From Plenodomus lindquistii (lineage: Eukaryota; Ascomycota; Dothideomycetes; Pleosporales; Leptosphaeriaceae), in the NCBI GenBank assembly GCA_025504975.1, contig JANUWI010000007.1:930001-994000 (forward strand): a stretch of 64,000 nt of DNA. The letters run 5' to 3'. The notes beneath the pieces are model-generated. The model saw only the letters and a program-made list of their open reading frames with translations. It was not told where the DNA came from and searched no databases. This document shows positions 9,596 to 23,500 of the stretch, one piece after another. How positions within the stretch are numbered: the first letter of the stretch is position 1; the number at the start of each line of letters is the position of its first letter. The translations under genes were made by a program, and so were the position numbers.

Positions 9596-11477
9596 TCGTT
9601 GTAAGAATTACGGAGATACTGCCTTGTGTTTTGGGAAGGCGACGGTATGAGAGGGTAGATAGATGCTGCACAGACTCCCTAGGGATTTAGTAGAATGTCT
9701 GGACAAGGCTCTAGCATCCTGAAAGTCTATGCTGCGATGTGTACTACGATGGATGTTCTCGCGGCCGATTTGGTGACGCCAGAGCGCATTCGCGATAATC
9801 GAACGCAGAGAGATGAACAACTGGTACGGTGAGCAGTGTTCACACTTACTCATGACTTTGTGAAGGTGTCCTGCCATCGCAGCCACTTGGTCAAATGGCT
9901 TAGTGGCCGCAGAGATGCATGGCAAGCATAACAACGAGGTCCGTTCCTGTAATTGTGGCTGCAGGTGAAGCGGACCGAACACGTCAAGGTTGTTCCTTCC
10001 ACGTATCTGTTCGTCAGACCGGCTGTATTTCATGCGTACAAATCTCTAGTGGTCCTCCTCTCGTTGTCCCAGAGACTTGGGTCGAGGCTCAGGTACCATT
10101 TTGCTTTGGACTCAGGTCCGTACATGTACCGTACCATCAACTTCATTAGAGGAACTTTCATCCTTATTTAGCAGCCTTTGCAGATCACTTACAATCCATT
10201 GTGAAAAGAAGAAGAAATCCCTCCAGCTCAAAGTTTTGCTGCATGCGACCGGAAACGTCTTGCGTTCAGGAAAGCATCAGTCCGCCGAACAACCATATAG
10301 TAGGCACAGATATGTTCCATGTCACAATATCGAACAGAAACACCATTTCGGACGACTAGAGTGCTCGACTGTTACGATATCATGCGCGCTGTATGTAGGG
10401 GTCCAGGGTCCACACAGGCGGGCAATCGCGTTGGCCCAAGCTTTCAATCTCCTTCCTTTCATAAAGGGTCACGGCCTGACTACAACCTGCCGAGATACAG
10501 TTTAAAACACACAGGGATACATCGCAGATACAGGGCGAGCGACACCGTCTCCATGAGCGACCGTGAAGGGCAACCAACGACTGTGTGATGCGGTCTCGCA
10601 GTACCGTTCTACCTCGGTGTTGACATTGATTAGTCGAGAGACCACGCGTCAATCCAGGTCGCAGTGGGCTGTCGATAACACGATCTGTTTTGCACCGATG
10701 GATGACACAGTATGATCACGAGCTGATAACCTGGCAACTGAAATGTATCGTACGGGAACGTGGGGTTTGACTAAGCTAATCAACTCTGTCAGGGCAAGTA
10801 CCCGCGCAGCACCGGACGAAAGAGCTGCTGGGACATCCCCGCCTCACCACTCGTGCCACCTTACGCTAAACGGACTTCCTCTTCGACGACACAGCTTGTG
10901 TAATGACCCATACTCCCACTTTGTACCTTTCCATGACAAGGGAATCATTCACAAACGTCGTCGCTTTTGTCCACGTATCCCTGAACGCCGAAAGAATACA
11001 TGATCGTACCTGAAACCGACATGATCTGTCTCGTTACCAAACCCACCAAACAAAACAAGACTTTGAAGAAGATGGTTCGCTTATTACTTGAGCCGTGGCT
11101 ACAGAGAACACCATGGAATTTCAGACACATTAAGAAACAGGAAATACGCCTGAAGATAGGAGAGAAGCAGCGTCGTGCATTGAGTAGCAAGACTCTCAAT
11201 ATTTTCTTGTGGGCTTTGTGCTTTTCAGCGCTTCAAAAACACACGTTCCATCCGAGACGATTAAGGAAAGTGGACAAGATGAAAAGGATGAGAAGCCCGG
11301 AAACAGAGGAAGTGAAGGATGCGACGATTTTGCAATACCGAAAGAGAGATGGACTGTTCAGGGGTAGGCAGGATCAGGGTATCTTCAGGAGTGAGAGAGT
11401 GTGTCGTTCCCGTCGCGCCGCCTCCGGCTCGACGAAAATCAACTGTCGGAGTGCGAAGGTCACAGCCACATGGCCAC
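9596..11477. other. Gene-poor intergenic region
   Basis: No gene is supported. The longest ATG frames are 141 codons on the minus strand (9608-10033) and 169 codons on the plus strand (11000-11509, running into the zinc-finger gene). Both lengths are within what chance gives over this window and neither product has a recognisable domain. No repeat or RNA gene was seen. Confidence 0.5.
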
Positions 11478-12749
11478 TCAGTTGGCATGATTCTTGCGGG
11501 TGTGCTTGAGTCTGGCATCGGACCGCTTGAAGGTCTTTTCGCAGCCGGCAGTCCCGCATGGGTAATTCCGCCCTCCAGACGCGTGCTTATTCCTCACATG
11601 TCTCCTCAAGTTGCCTTGACCGTGTCGGCCACTGTAGTTTGCAGTACAAACACTACAAAAGAAACTCTGGGACGTGCTGGTACTTATGGAGAACGATAGT
11701 TTGCGGCTCTCGTACTCGTTCGCTGCCGGCGGGGCGAGATTGCCATCGTGGAATCTGCTATTGAGGTTAGTCAAGATCTTTGACAGGTCACAGAGCATTA
11801 AAACTCACGGCAAGTGTTCACGATTTTCGCAAGAAGGGCCACTCGTGAATTCGTCGGAAGGGTACTCTTGCATCAGTTGAGCATGCCCATCCGGAGTTGG
11901 CAAACAGTTCACGTTGCCTTGCAAGCTCCATTGAGCATAGGACTGAGGGTTGGGTGCTATATCATAGCTTCCACTAGAACCATTGGCGCCGATTACCGTG
12001 TTGGTACGCTGTGGCATATTTCTTTGGAACGTCGACCACGGCTCGTCACCCATGCTATCAGTCCTGACGTCCCTCGAGAGGCTGACGGAAGGCGAAAATG
12101 TGTTCGTTTCACCATTTGGAGAATCGTATTTCACGAACTCTGCAAAAAGGATTTCATCGTTTGCCGCTTGGTCAACATCCATACCATCTGTACTCCAGTC
12201 CGGTTGCATGGGAGCTTCGAAGTTTGTTGCTTCGAATATAGCTCCGCTGTGCCTGACGTCGGCTGTCGAACCACTGGCGACGTCGACTCTCCCGGAGTCC
12301 TCGGGAAAATCTGTCTGGTCGCGGCCCCAGCTCGATCCTGTATGGGAGTGATTGCTGTGGCAGTGTTGTTGGTCTGTATGGTCGTGGGAGTCATGGGCGA
12401 TGTGTGACAAGATATGTTGACCGGACTCATCTGACGCCTCGTCTTGGACGAAGTGCTGTCCTGAGATATGTTCGATACCAGAGTGCATGTGAAGTTGATC
12501 TTGGCTAGACATCCGTGCACTCTGTTGCTGGTTCAGAGACGTGATCCAAGCAGCCCCCTCGTACGCCGAGATCTCCTCGGCTGAGGCAGTCAACTTGTAG
12601 TACGGAGACATCTCGGGCCGGCTGTCAACACAGCTTTCCAGAAGTCCGGGAAAGGGTGGGAAATGCCCTCTACATACTGACACCCCGCAGTAGTACCCGT
12701 GCGATAGGGAAGCAGAGTTGGGGTGATCAGCTTGCGCGTTGTTCGCCAT
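11478..12749 (-). CDS. C2H2 zinc-finger protein, paralog 1
   Basis: Probable DNA-binding regulator in the nucleus; target unknown. Two exons, 12749-11809 and 11757-11478, joined by a 51-nt GT-AG intron in phase 2, give 406 aa. The N-terminal 345 residues are low-complexity (Ser, His, Asp, Gln) and look disordered. Two zinc fingers close the protein. Finger 1 (about 348-372) has spacing C-x2-C-x15-H-x4-H, three residues longer than the usual C-to-H loop. Finger 2 (about 381-404) is C-x4-C-x12-H-x4-H with FKRSDARLKH. The protein ends two residues after the last histidine. The start is the first ATG; the frame is open upstream but has no ATG. It shares fingers, intron position and intron phase with the gene at 18,897-20,539. 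Confidence 0.85.
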
Positions 12750-15700
12750 CCTCTCTCGCTTTGGTCCGGATCCGAAACTTTTCAACGCTGCTTATCCTCA
12801 AAAGAGCTCGGGGTCGTAAAGAAGAGTGGAAGAATGTCTCTGTGGAGTGTTGGTTCTTGGGATGGGAGTGCGATTGGGCAGCGACGCCTTACCTGAGGTT
12901 ACCTTTGAGGGACACCACAGGTCGGAAGTCACTTGGCATGTGTTGCTGGTATCTTCGGGAACAAGTTTCTGTATCCTGCGATGGTAAGAGGAGGTACGTT
13001 GTGTTGATTTTGGATCAGATACACTACAGTACGGACAGTTGCGCTGGCAAGGCCCGCGCGGCATGCCAAGAAAGGTCCCTCCCTCCCCTCCGAACCGGGC
13101 CTCAAATGATGGCAGGACACAGCCAAGGTGAGGTCAAAGGAGGGTGATACCTCCTTTTTTGACGTCCGGGAAAATCTCAGAGCAGCTTGCGATGTTGGTG
13201 CAAGCATAGATTGGGAAGCGACTTGTGGCGAGCGAGGCCATCAGCCCTTCGTGGATAGTCACCGCGGCGTCAACGTACCATCAGAAAAGGCCAGCGTTTC
13301 GAGTCAACAGAAGTAATTACCGCATCTCGTATTTGCCTTTGCTTCCATTCGAGCAACCTGGGCTGTGTTGCATGTGTCTGATCACGACTGGGTAACACAG
13401 TCAAGGCGCTAGTGATCATCTCTTGGTGCATCAGTTGTAGTAAGACCACCTCATGGCTCGAGCTTACAGTGTAAAGGCTCAGATGGAGGCATCTCTTGGA
13501 ATCAGGCAGTGGCGAAGCACCTTGATTGACATCATCAAGTACCAAGCTTTTGCTCGCACGAAGAAGCATGCTGGGCGATAGCACCGGGGTGATACCACTC
13601 TACCCGCCTCCTTACTGGCAAAGGGTTCAACGCAGCAGCGGTACGATGATCTGCAATGAGCTTGTAGATACCTGCCTGAGCAACAGCTTCGTAGACAGCG
13701 GTACATTGATTGCTCCATAATGTTTGGATCATTGTTTGTGTGCCCGCCGAGACTGGAACGGTGGTGCTTGGTAGGTTCTGGTTTTCGACTGCGCCTCAAC
13801 CTTGAGCCTTTAGCGGGGAAGGACACCGCTTAGGTCACGGCCGGAGTCGCGTTGTCACGGCTGACGCTACCACTTGATGAGAGAGACGATGAGGTTGACA
13901 AGGCGTGGTAAGGCAGACCCGCTGTCGTTCATGAGCGCCATTCGAGGGCAGTACCATGAAGGCGATGCATAGGTCGGCTGTGCAATGAAGAGGTCCAGTT
14001 ATCTGCCTCGAGGGGTATATCTCCCTACGGAGGGTTAAGAGGCGGCTGGCAGGTAAAGTATAGTCCAAGGTAAGTATAGTCCAAGGTAACAAGAATTTGG
14101 AGTACGCCACACACACTCGTGTAGAATACGAAGGAGTACAGTCCATTCGGGTCAGAGTTCGAAAACGCTTTCGATGTAGGTGCTCAGGTTCATTATATAT
14201 TCCATCCACACCAAAACATGTAACCCCGCCACAAAACTAAGGGCTGTGTTTCTATCTTCACAAGCCGCCTATGGTCAGCCAAGTGTGTCTAGGATTGACA
14301 TCCACGGGGATAGCGATAGGCTCACTGTAGCCACATTCATACACAGGCCGCAGTGTGGGTGTAGCTGGTACCACATCCCTACCTGGTGGTGGCAGTGAGC
14401 CCACCTTCGATGATCCTCAGTTATCCATAGCAATACCTTTTTCTACCAGACGTTGGTGATCATCTCTCTCATCGCTTCTGTCGATTTTCACCCCGTCCTG
14501 ATGTTTCTTGATCTCTTTACGCTAACTGTAGACCGTAGACCCTCTGAACAGAGCAGCATGCCCCGCGCACCAGAAGAGTCGCATAGACTCACGATACATA
14601 GCGGCCTCCAGCCCCCACATACCAACATACGGCTGCAGCTACTTGGGACAATTATCGTTTCTAGGTGAGCCATAAACGAACGGCACGGCTAATCTTCAGT
14701 GCTTCGATGTACCAATCGCAGCTACACGGGGACAGCCTTTTGTCTTTGCGGCCCCTCATCATGCAACATGGCAGCCGAAAGCAGTAAATAGTTCGCAACT
14801 TGCATAGAGCGAACCATACCGGTACTCCCCAGACGCACTCCTCAGCTGGATCTACAAGGACTTGCCATGCGCTACTGGCCCGTTCACATCCGTATCTACC
14901 ACCCCAATTCCGAGTTACTCTGCAACCTCATCTCTGCCATTGTCCAGCCACCAATACACCACCATCCAACGACTCCCAGCCGCTCGATCCACAAACGCTC
15001 CTCCACTACATAGATACTGCGACGAACTTGAGCCCAGTGCAGCAAGGTTTAGCGAAGAGGCGTTTATCGGCCCTCACCTTCCAATTCGGACATGGCAGAT
15101 GACGAACGTTTCAGCCGCATCGGCCCCCAAAACCCCCGCTCGAAGCGTTCTTGAGTCGTTCACAGCTCTTAGGTAGGCTGGATACATTGGGTAAATCCAA
15201 TTAATAATGGCATCAACAACGCGATAGTGACAGCCTTGCTGCATGGACTCGCTAGCGGCAAGATACCCCACCTCGACGCATGGAAGCCACATGCAGCGCC
15301 AACACCACTTTGAGCGAAGGGAATGTTGGTGTAGAGGGTTCATGCGGGATTAGGAGCACGAGCGGGATGTTGGGTGTATGCTTGAGCGCATGGAGGGTGT
15401 CAGCGCAGACATCGGTCGGCACTTGAGAATGCACGCACCCATCTCATTGGGATCTCCAGATTGCTGGGGCATTTCATTTGTGGCGCAATTTTAATGGTAT
15501 GCAGCACTAGAGGATGGGCCGCTTGAAAAGTCGGCAGTGTAACTGCTGCAATGTCGTGTTTGTAAGTGCGCAGCATGTTCTAAAAACTTCATTGCGGTAC
15601 AGATACCATGGTCGAGACAAAGCTATGTCGCACGTGAGAGCATGTTATACGTTGATGATCCGAATTCCATTCCTGTCAGTATACATTGGGGTGCGCTGAG

Positions 15701-18700
15701 TAGTGGACTACTCGTCGTTAGGCTAGGGCACGTGTCGAAATATCAATTAGACTGCGTGCAAACTTGCTCACGATTGTTCGATGCCTTCCAAAATTTCTTT
15801 AATAATTATGAAGGTGGCTGCCCCTTTGAGATGTACGCTATATTGTAGAACATTGAATCGTGCGAGTCTGTGGAATCGAGTCTCTTCTCAAGCAGCGCAG
15901 CCACACCCTATCCGAGGTCGATCATAGCATTTTCAACGGCACTCGTGTGATTGTATTACTCACGTGCTTGCTGACAATCCAGTGTAGTTTATACATCACC
16001 AGAGTTACATGATCAGCTGGTATTTTGCTGGCTTGCACGTGACATCTCTTGAGTAACATGTAAGAATATTATGAATGATTTCTTGCACCAAGAATTGCTA
16101 TATGGAACTATATGGAACTGTCTCAGTCTACACTTAGAGAAGGTTTCAATGCGTCGTGATATGCAAAGAAGATGTTCACATCGACGAGAACGTTTGTGTT
16201 CCATGTTGTGACTGTGTGAATTGTGTTTGCTATAGACGCATGCGGGCTCCATGCTGCTTGACGTGGCAGCCAGGACTCTCATAGCGTTTCCATTCGTGGA
16301 AGTCGCGTGTTTTCTCTGCGTCCTTTTGAGTGTAAAAAGTACCATCTCAAATACGATCTTTGGACGTCACCAGAAGTCGTACCTGTGAAATATGTCCTTG
16401 CGGTAGTGTGTTGGCGCAAATGCATGCGCGGTTGTGGCAACTCTCAGCTGCCATGATATTTCTTGGTAATCCAAACCTAAACTGAGTGAAAACTAAATCC
16501 ACGTCAGAGCAATAGAATACAATATGTAAGGGGGCGTTCTCGCGATGACGTTCCTGCTTGATGAGGTTGACTTGCAGTAACTCAGCGGTAGTCCCGCCCA
16601 ACTTGCCCCACTGTCACGACATCTTATCGACGTGATTCGTTCGTCACTTCCAGAAGCTCATACATTTGCGACGACCAGACGGCAGCGAAGACTCGAGAAC
16701 GTTTTAAGCAATAGCGGGAGCTGCATGCATATCGCCGAGCCTTCTGGCGTGGTGAACGGTGGTCGGTGGGCGGCTGCGGCAGGAGATCCTATTGCACCAA
16801 CTCGTGGTTGTCTGTAGGCTCTGCATACTACCTCTGATGCTTCGTGTTTATATGTGGCCACGACAACAGCGTCTGGTCCTTTTGCAAATCAAAGGCGGCT
16901 TATGTGCGTGCTTGTGTAGAAGGGCGCAATCATATCCTTCGAGAGACTAACGTGTCTGGTCAACATGTCTGGTGAGGTCGGGAGATGGTCAATGGAACAA
17001 TAAAGCGATATCCCAGAAATCCCAGCAATGCAGCAATGCAGCGTTGTGTTTGTGACCCACCAAGCTTTTTCTCATCCGATGGGTCGCGTGTACTCTATCG
17101 TTGGGCACGTTGTAATGCCACCAATATGTTGCTCTCACTGTATACTGAGCTGATGCTGATGCCGAGGGCCGCGTCCAGAATGCAGCGATTAAATATCTTG
17201 GTCAAACCATAAGAGCATGTATTGAGCGAGGACAGTGCTTGAAACGGGTTTAGAGTGTGTAAGGTTTACCTCTGATTGGCGATGCTTCTACCCGTGTTTA
17301 TGCAATGCCGCCCACCGTCAGCAGATAGTTCAAGCGTGCGCTGGCAATGGTCTTCCTCGTGGTATTTGGCGACCTCGAGTTGTCGACCCATCTTGCTTCT
17401 GTAAGTTTTGTGGGCATACAGTGTGCTGTGGGATGAAAAATAGCGGTAAGTTAATGTGGGCCTAGGCACACAAGAGACACTGTGGGCGGTGAGTCGGTGA
17501 AGTAGTGTAACCACACGCAGCAATACATAATTAAATCATAGCCATAACCGCCATAACGCTATGATTAACGGAATTTCCAAAGGATTCGAAGCCTGGCTGG
17601 ATCCTTTCGGGTTGGCGTGGAACGCTGAAAAGCTACCTGCCGCGGGAGAGGTGACACACTTCCGCGACCACATTGCCATATCCCCATGGCATATCAGCTC
17701 ATATTGTGCCGTTTGAGTCGAGATAATCGAACGACAGCCGATGTGTTTTGCGGAGACTTTGATCGTTGTTGGGCTTGGTCTCCGTGCCAAGACACGTTTA
17801 TGAAAGTCCTCCAGGATGTCACAGAACTAGGGGAAAACACGACCCAAGCGACGACGCAGCATGCATAGTGTATCTTCCTCTGGCGCGCACGCAGAGCTGG
17901 TGGTTCCGCTGCATTTCCTATTCCCGTACTCCCGTCAGCACGCTGGATAGTAGTCTGTCGGGATCGATGGGTCTCTAACAGCCGGTGGAGCTCGAGGGGT
18001 CCCAGCCATGGGCGTTGGGGTAGTACTTTGCTGTGCATGGCTGTGCCTTCGACTTCTCTCAACGCTTGTCCATCTAGCAGGGACTGTTAGTGTAAGTCCA
18101 CCTGTTGACACCATACATCGAGCATCACGGCGGGGACGCGCGGGCCGAGTCGGTGGACGATGAGGTATGGAGTAGCTAATTTGACTTCCTATAGAACCGT
18201 TCATAGCGTCTCGGGCTGTGCGGGAGCCACGATTAATCAACGTTAGCGCCCGTGCGCAACCAAAGTTTGGGGGACTCTAAGTCCAACTTCAACCACCGCC
18301 CTTACCCTCTTCACCTCTTCATCGATAGTCGAGGATAAACTCGTCCAACGAAGACAATCAGAGTTATCGCTTCAGTATTGGAGAGGCCACGCGCATCGAT
18401 GGGTGTCGGCGGCACCTTGAATCCTCGCTGCCCCAAATGCTTGCTGAATCCAGCTCGGCCGATCGTCCTCCAGGTCAACACCATGCTGAAGTCATGCCGT
18501 AGCAGTCCGCTAAGGAACGACGCCAACGCTTAATATTCAGCGAGAAAAGAAACACCCGGAAAGACGCAGGAAAATACCAAAACACTCAGCTTACATGTGC
18601 CATCCCATGCCACAGATCGCTCGGTGTAAACACATGTACGCAAGGAAACCGGGCCGAACAAAGAGATATATCGGAATTTGTTACTGTATTGCAGGCTTCA

Positions 18701-18896
18701 TATCCGGAGGAGCAACACAAAGATTCTTTAGACGCCCAAGTCCTACCAAGAAAAGCAAAACAACTTTGTCAAGAAGTACGGGTGCGGAGACAAGGATACG
18801 AGGTTGATGAATCGCACCACTCCGAGATGGAATTTGTCGAGCCTGGTATACTGATACATGTGGCTTGTGCGGGCTTTCGTAGCCCCCTCCAAACCA
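12750..18896. other. Gene-poor region between the two zinc-finger genes
   Basis: Six kilobases with no supported gene. The part just above 12750 should hold the promoter of paralog 1. A 16-bp unit is duplicated in tandem at 14057-14088. The plus strand between about 14,860 and 15,340 is C-rich, with overlapping open stretches in several frames and a possible acceptor at 15175, but I could not assemble a convincing gene. The sequence is not strongly AT-rich and shows no transposase or reverse transcriptase remnant that I can recognise. Confidence 0.45.
14057..14088 (+). repeat. 16-bp tandem duplication
   Basis: Two perfect adjacent copies of AGTATAGTCCAAGGTA in non-coding sequence. Confidence 0.95.
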
Positions 18897-20539
18897 TCAG
18901 GAGTTTTCGCCCATACCGAATACCTCCCGAGTTGGATCTGATGGATGAAATGGAGGAGTATTAGGGTGTCCGAAGTCGAATTCTCCGTCCTGGAAGCTGT
19001 CCGACACATCGTGGAAAAATTCAGGTCGTTGATTGTCCTCGGCGTCCACGCGCGTCAGCTGTTGCTTGGCCATTCGCGCGATTCGACGGCGCTCCGCATA
19101 CTTACGAGGCTTGGCTGGGCCTGACGCAAGCTCTTGATGATATTTGCGGTAATGCTTCAGGCGAGCATCTTTCCTGCAGAAAACACGGTCACAATTTGCG
19201 TCTTCGCACTTGTATACCAGTCCTTGGTCACGGTGCTTTTGCCTATTATGACGGGCTAGACTTCCCTTGCGGTGGTGCCCAGTAAAGATCTTGTCGCATT
19301 TTCCGCAACCCAGATGTACTGGGGTAGTCGAACTAGCGCCAGATACAGCGTCTGGACCTCCAGGGAGTGACAAGTAGGTACTGTTGGCTTGGGATCTATC
19401 CATGTCAGCATGTTCACAGATGGCGCGTCATTCATTATAACTTACAACATGCGACGCGATCGCTTCCGATTTATATGATGGTCCATAGGTTCATATATGT
19501 GACCTTGCCCGGCAGGATCGGCTTGACCGTCTATCAGGTCATGGAAGTCATGTTGCGTTGTGGAGTATCCAGTCCCAGCGTTTGCGTCGTCAGTCTGAGT
19601 GGTCACCAGGTCACTAGCCATCGAATCTTCCACGTCTTTTTTGAAGCTTCCGTTCATGGAATTCCAGGATACAGTCTCTGCTGCCTCGTTCATTCTGCTG
19701 CCAAGTATCTGGCTTGCAGCTTGCGCATTTTCAACCGTACGTGCGCTCAAGATTGACGCCGGGCCTCCTCGCATGTTTGCCGAGGACCACGACGGTCCTC
19801 CGGCCCAGGCATCACTGTCGCCAGGGGAACGAGCTGATGTACCAGCGCTTGGATAGACCCAGTGCTGCGCATCATCATGACAGTAACCTGCCTGATGATC
19901 GTGGGGCTGAGTGGTTGTCTGCCCTTGACTTATCGTCGAGTGAGTCAGCGGAACGTACCCGTGGGTGCTCCCTTTTGTACGGAAGGGCATCGACGCAGAA
20001 AAAGTCGTACTGTGGACGATATTCTGTGGGCTGTGGTGATAGCTTATCGAGCTCATGGCGGTGTTGCAGGGGAACGGCTGCTTGCAATAGCGTGGCATCG
20101 CTAGGTGCTCGGTATGTATACCCTTTTGACCTTGATACTGAGGCTGACGGTTTACAGCATATGCATGGTGTGCGATGTATTTCTGCTCATGAAACCTTGA
20201 CTCAGAAGCCCCCCAAGGTCTAGTCTGTTGCGGGCGATGCGCTGGTGATAAATCGGTGTCGACACCGGAGAAGTTTGACTCAGGAATACCGTTCCTAAAA
20301 TTGTCAAGGTACGATGTATCCTGATAGTCATTTTGTTCGTACTGATGCCCCTGGACAGGTAATTGTGCAAAGGGTGCATGCAGTTGAAGGGCATGTGGGG
20401 GGGCATTGTACTCATCGCCGTCGATCATGCTGGCCTCGAAATGCTCTTCGCTGTTGCTGCTGCCTTGGCCGATACCTGAGTGGGACTGCGTCAGCCAATG
20501 CTGCTCTTCCGACGGGCTATAGGCTTGATGCGAATCCAT
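18897..20539 (-). CDS. C2H2 zinc-finger protein, paralog 2
   Basis: Probable nuclear DNA-binding protein of unknown target, 530 aa. Exons 20539-19446 and 19395-18897 are separated by a 50-nt GT-AG intron in phase 2, just before the finger domain, exactly as in paralog 1. Residues 1-364 are Gln-, His-, Ser- and Asp-rich and probably disordered, with a basic patch (NRKRSRRML) at the exon junction that could be a nuclear localisation signal. Finger 1 (about 395-419) is C-x2-C-x15-H-x4-H and finger 2 (about 428-451) is C-x4-C-x12-H-x4-H with FCRKDARLKH. Unlike paralog 1, it continues with a 79-residue tail, basic (RKYAERRRIARMAK) and then acidic. It lies in the same orientation about 6.1 kb upstream of paralog 1. 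Confidence 0.87.
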
Positions 20540-23500
20540 TGTAAGTCTTATGTTCTATGACAAGTACCCGAGTAGCCCCTCTGTGCGCTCGATGCCGAGT
20601 TCTGGAGAGACAACGAGTGAAGCGTACACCTAATCGTTTGATCTTCGGATGCGGACTATGTAGTAGCCTCGTGTAGTTGTTTGCTATCGACGACGATATG
20701 GTATTTGAACCCGAGGAACGGGAAGGGGTTTGCGAAAGTGCAACTTCAAAGCTTCTGTTAACGTGCCGAGAGGGCGGATGAAACCACAGAATAGCTGCAC
20801 ACGTCGGGCCTAAGCTAGCGCGACGAGGACGTCTACACAGCCTACCACACTTTCATCACACGGCGAGCAGACGCGGCGAGGTTAGTACCGCTCCATGTTT
20901 CTGAAACTTTGTTGACTTGTGTAACAGATCGAGATCGAGAGCAAGATAAGTAAGCCTTGCGGATTGGGACTCGTGAAGTATCGGCAACGCGCCTGTGTGT
21001 GCCGATTAAAGCCCAGGTGCGAACCACAATACCACCAGAAACTTACGAGACTACAGTAGTTACTCGGTTCAACAGCCGTAGCTTGTGCTATCTGACAGCC
21101 GCTTGCGTCCAGGAGCAGATCGATGCAAGTCTGTTCGAACCTAAGGCAACAGCTATTCCGCGGCCGCTCGAGATGCTTGTGGGCATGCAAGACTACGGTA
21201 CACAAACGGCAAGCATATGTATTCCTTGATGCCTCTGCAATCCTTCTCGACCACAACATCCATCGCCTTCATGACTGTCCGTCGAGTAGCGGTGTGATAC
21301 GATGACACGTTACGGCGATATTGTTGATTTCGATGTCAGAAAGGAGTGATGGTGCTGCGCGTGGCTTGCAAGGCTTCCCAATCAGAGCCCTGCCCGACCG
21401 AGGCGCCTGCCGTTAGAATAAGTTCTGAAGAACTTCGCCAGCAAGCCTGCATGGAAGACCTATGCCGAGTTCGCCGCGAGGACCAAGGTCCGTATACTAC
21501 TGCAATGCCATGCGTAAGGCAACGCACTCGTTGCGTAAAAGGCAAGTGGGCACGCCTTGCGCTTCCGGTAGCCCCGTTCCGCACACTTCAAGGCCCACCC
21601 GTGCCCCTTGTATGATCTGAGCTCTAGCTGGATCTGCACGTCGAATTGTGCTGCCGTGATCGAGGCAGACTGGCAGTGGAGCCGGCTAAGAAGAGTACCT
21701 TTCAGGCGAAGCTCCAGGCCGACTTGTCTGTGATCGAAGCTGGCCCATTGTCGTCTCGGAGTTGTGACTCTGCCTCGTGGTGTCGTTTCTTTTCAATGGG
21801 TGTGAGCCCGACGAGAAGGCGAAAACGATGTGTCGCTGATGCAACAACGAGAGAGGCTTGACTCTGGCAGCGCCACAATAATTGTGTCATCTCGGATGTG
21901 CAATACTTCAGTCAAATCTGCGAAATCCTTTTCGAAGGTAGGCGACCAGGCTTCCCATATACTGACGCAGCTATCAAAACGTAAGCCACGCCACTAGAAC
22001 GGCGTTCGACACCTGATGTTTATCGAACGATCTATCCTAGACGGCCCCATGCGGCCAGGCTGAGTTGGTGGAGAGCCGCTTTCCGCGGCCTACTCTACTA
22101 CACTGCCGCCGTGGAGAGGCGCCCCCGCTCGATCTACGCGGGTGTGGGGGCTTGGTCAACTCTCCCTAAACAATGGTCCTGCCACTTGGATGGGATGCTC
22201 CTAGTCGACTAACAGTTGGCAGGTTTCGGTTTTGTTCTACCTCTACCTCTCATTCCGCATTTTCACGTCACCACATCTCTTTATCATCACCGTTCTCAAA
22301 TGAACATAGGCAGAATGCGCCAGGACCGGATATGTGAACACTTTATCTATCGTTCAAGAAAAACCTTTCTTGTCAAGATATGCACGCTACCCAAGCCATG
22401 ATCTCAATGTAGCAGGAACCAGGCATTCAGTCCGCCCGTCAGGCGCTGTGTACAGGCAAGGTTCTACCGATTGCTCCAATCGTTGAAACTACAAGTGTCC
22501 ATAATAGATCTTGCGTTTGCAGTTCATAGGACGACATCCTTTCATGGCGATACTCGATCCCGTTTGCGTCGCAAAGTACCTTGCAATTCCTGGGAGTCGC
22601 GTAATGCTACTGGTTGACGTAAGCCCCCGTCATCCACACCCAGCGCGGCTGGAAAATCATCCATATGACCATCTACTTCCCTGCGCTCATCCTGCCCACC
22701 ATCTTCAAATATCGGTCATGCCGGACGAGTAGCCTCTCGCACAATGCAACTAGTCTAGGATGCTACACCCAGTTTAACCACAACTAGTGCATGTGGTGTT
22801 CTCAGTCTCACTCCAGTCGCAGGCTGGCCCAACGCGCCGCACTGAATTTCAGCCATGGAAACGCTCGAGCTTGCATTACGAATCGTCTAGACACGGCCGA
22901 ACGATCTCAAGACAGCCAACGGCCGCTCGATCAGATAACGTCCGTTACGCGCTCGCTCGCTAAAGCTGGACGAACACTCCATACCAAACGCATGAACGCC
23001 ACGGTGTATGCGCGCGGCCCACCATCACGAGCGGCGGATGTGCTGATTGAAGTACAATACGCACGAGGCTAGACGCTGTCCACGGAATGTACCGCTGCAG
23101 GTGGGCATCCAGAGAGGAGCTGCTGTGAAGGCTGGCGAACCAGAAGTATCAGTCACGATGCGCAATCTCCAAGACAAACGCGTGGCCCGTGGCCTTTACC
23201 AAAAGAACGCAAAGAGCGCCTAAGGTTCGGGATCGGGCCGTATAACGTGAATGACATGTGCGGCAGAGCTAAACTACGAAGTCAATCAATTCCACGCGCG
23301 CGGTTCACTTTCGTACTATAAGTAGATAGCGCGTATCTACCATTTAGTTCGACATTCACCCCCCACAGAGCAACCTCAGAATACATTCTTATCGAGCCGT
23401 GATTCGCCATGGAACGATTGTGGAGATATCGCGATCCATCAGATCTCTTGATTTGCGGCTCCGACGTCTGTTGTGAGATCGAGCCGAACATCCGGCGAGC

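Noticed and set aside
11000..11509. A 169-codon plus-strand ATG frame
   Set aside because: It runs antisense into the zinc-finger gene; its length is within chance over this window and the product has no domain.
14860..15340. Possible intron-containing gene on the plus strand
   Set aside because: Several frames look protein-like in turn, but no chain of donors and acceptors gave a continuous product; the C-rich composition explains the open stretches.
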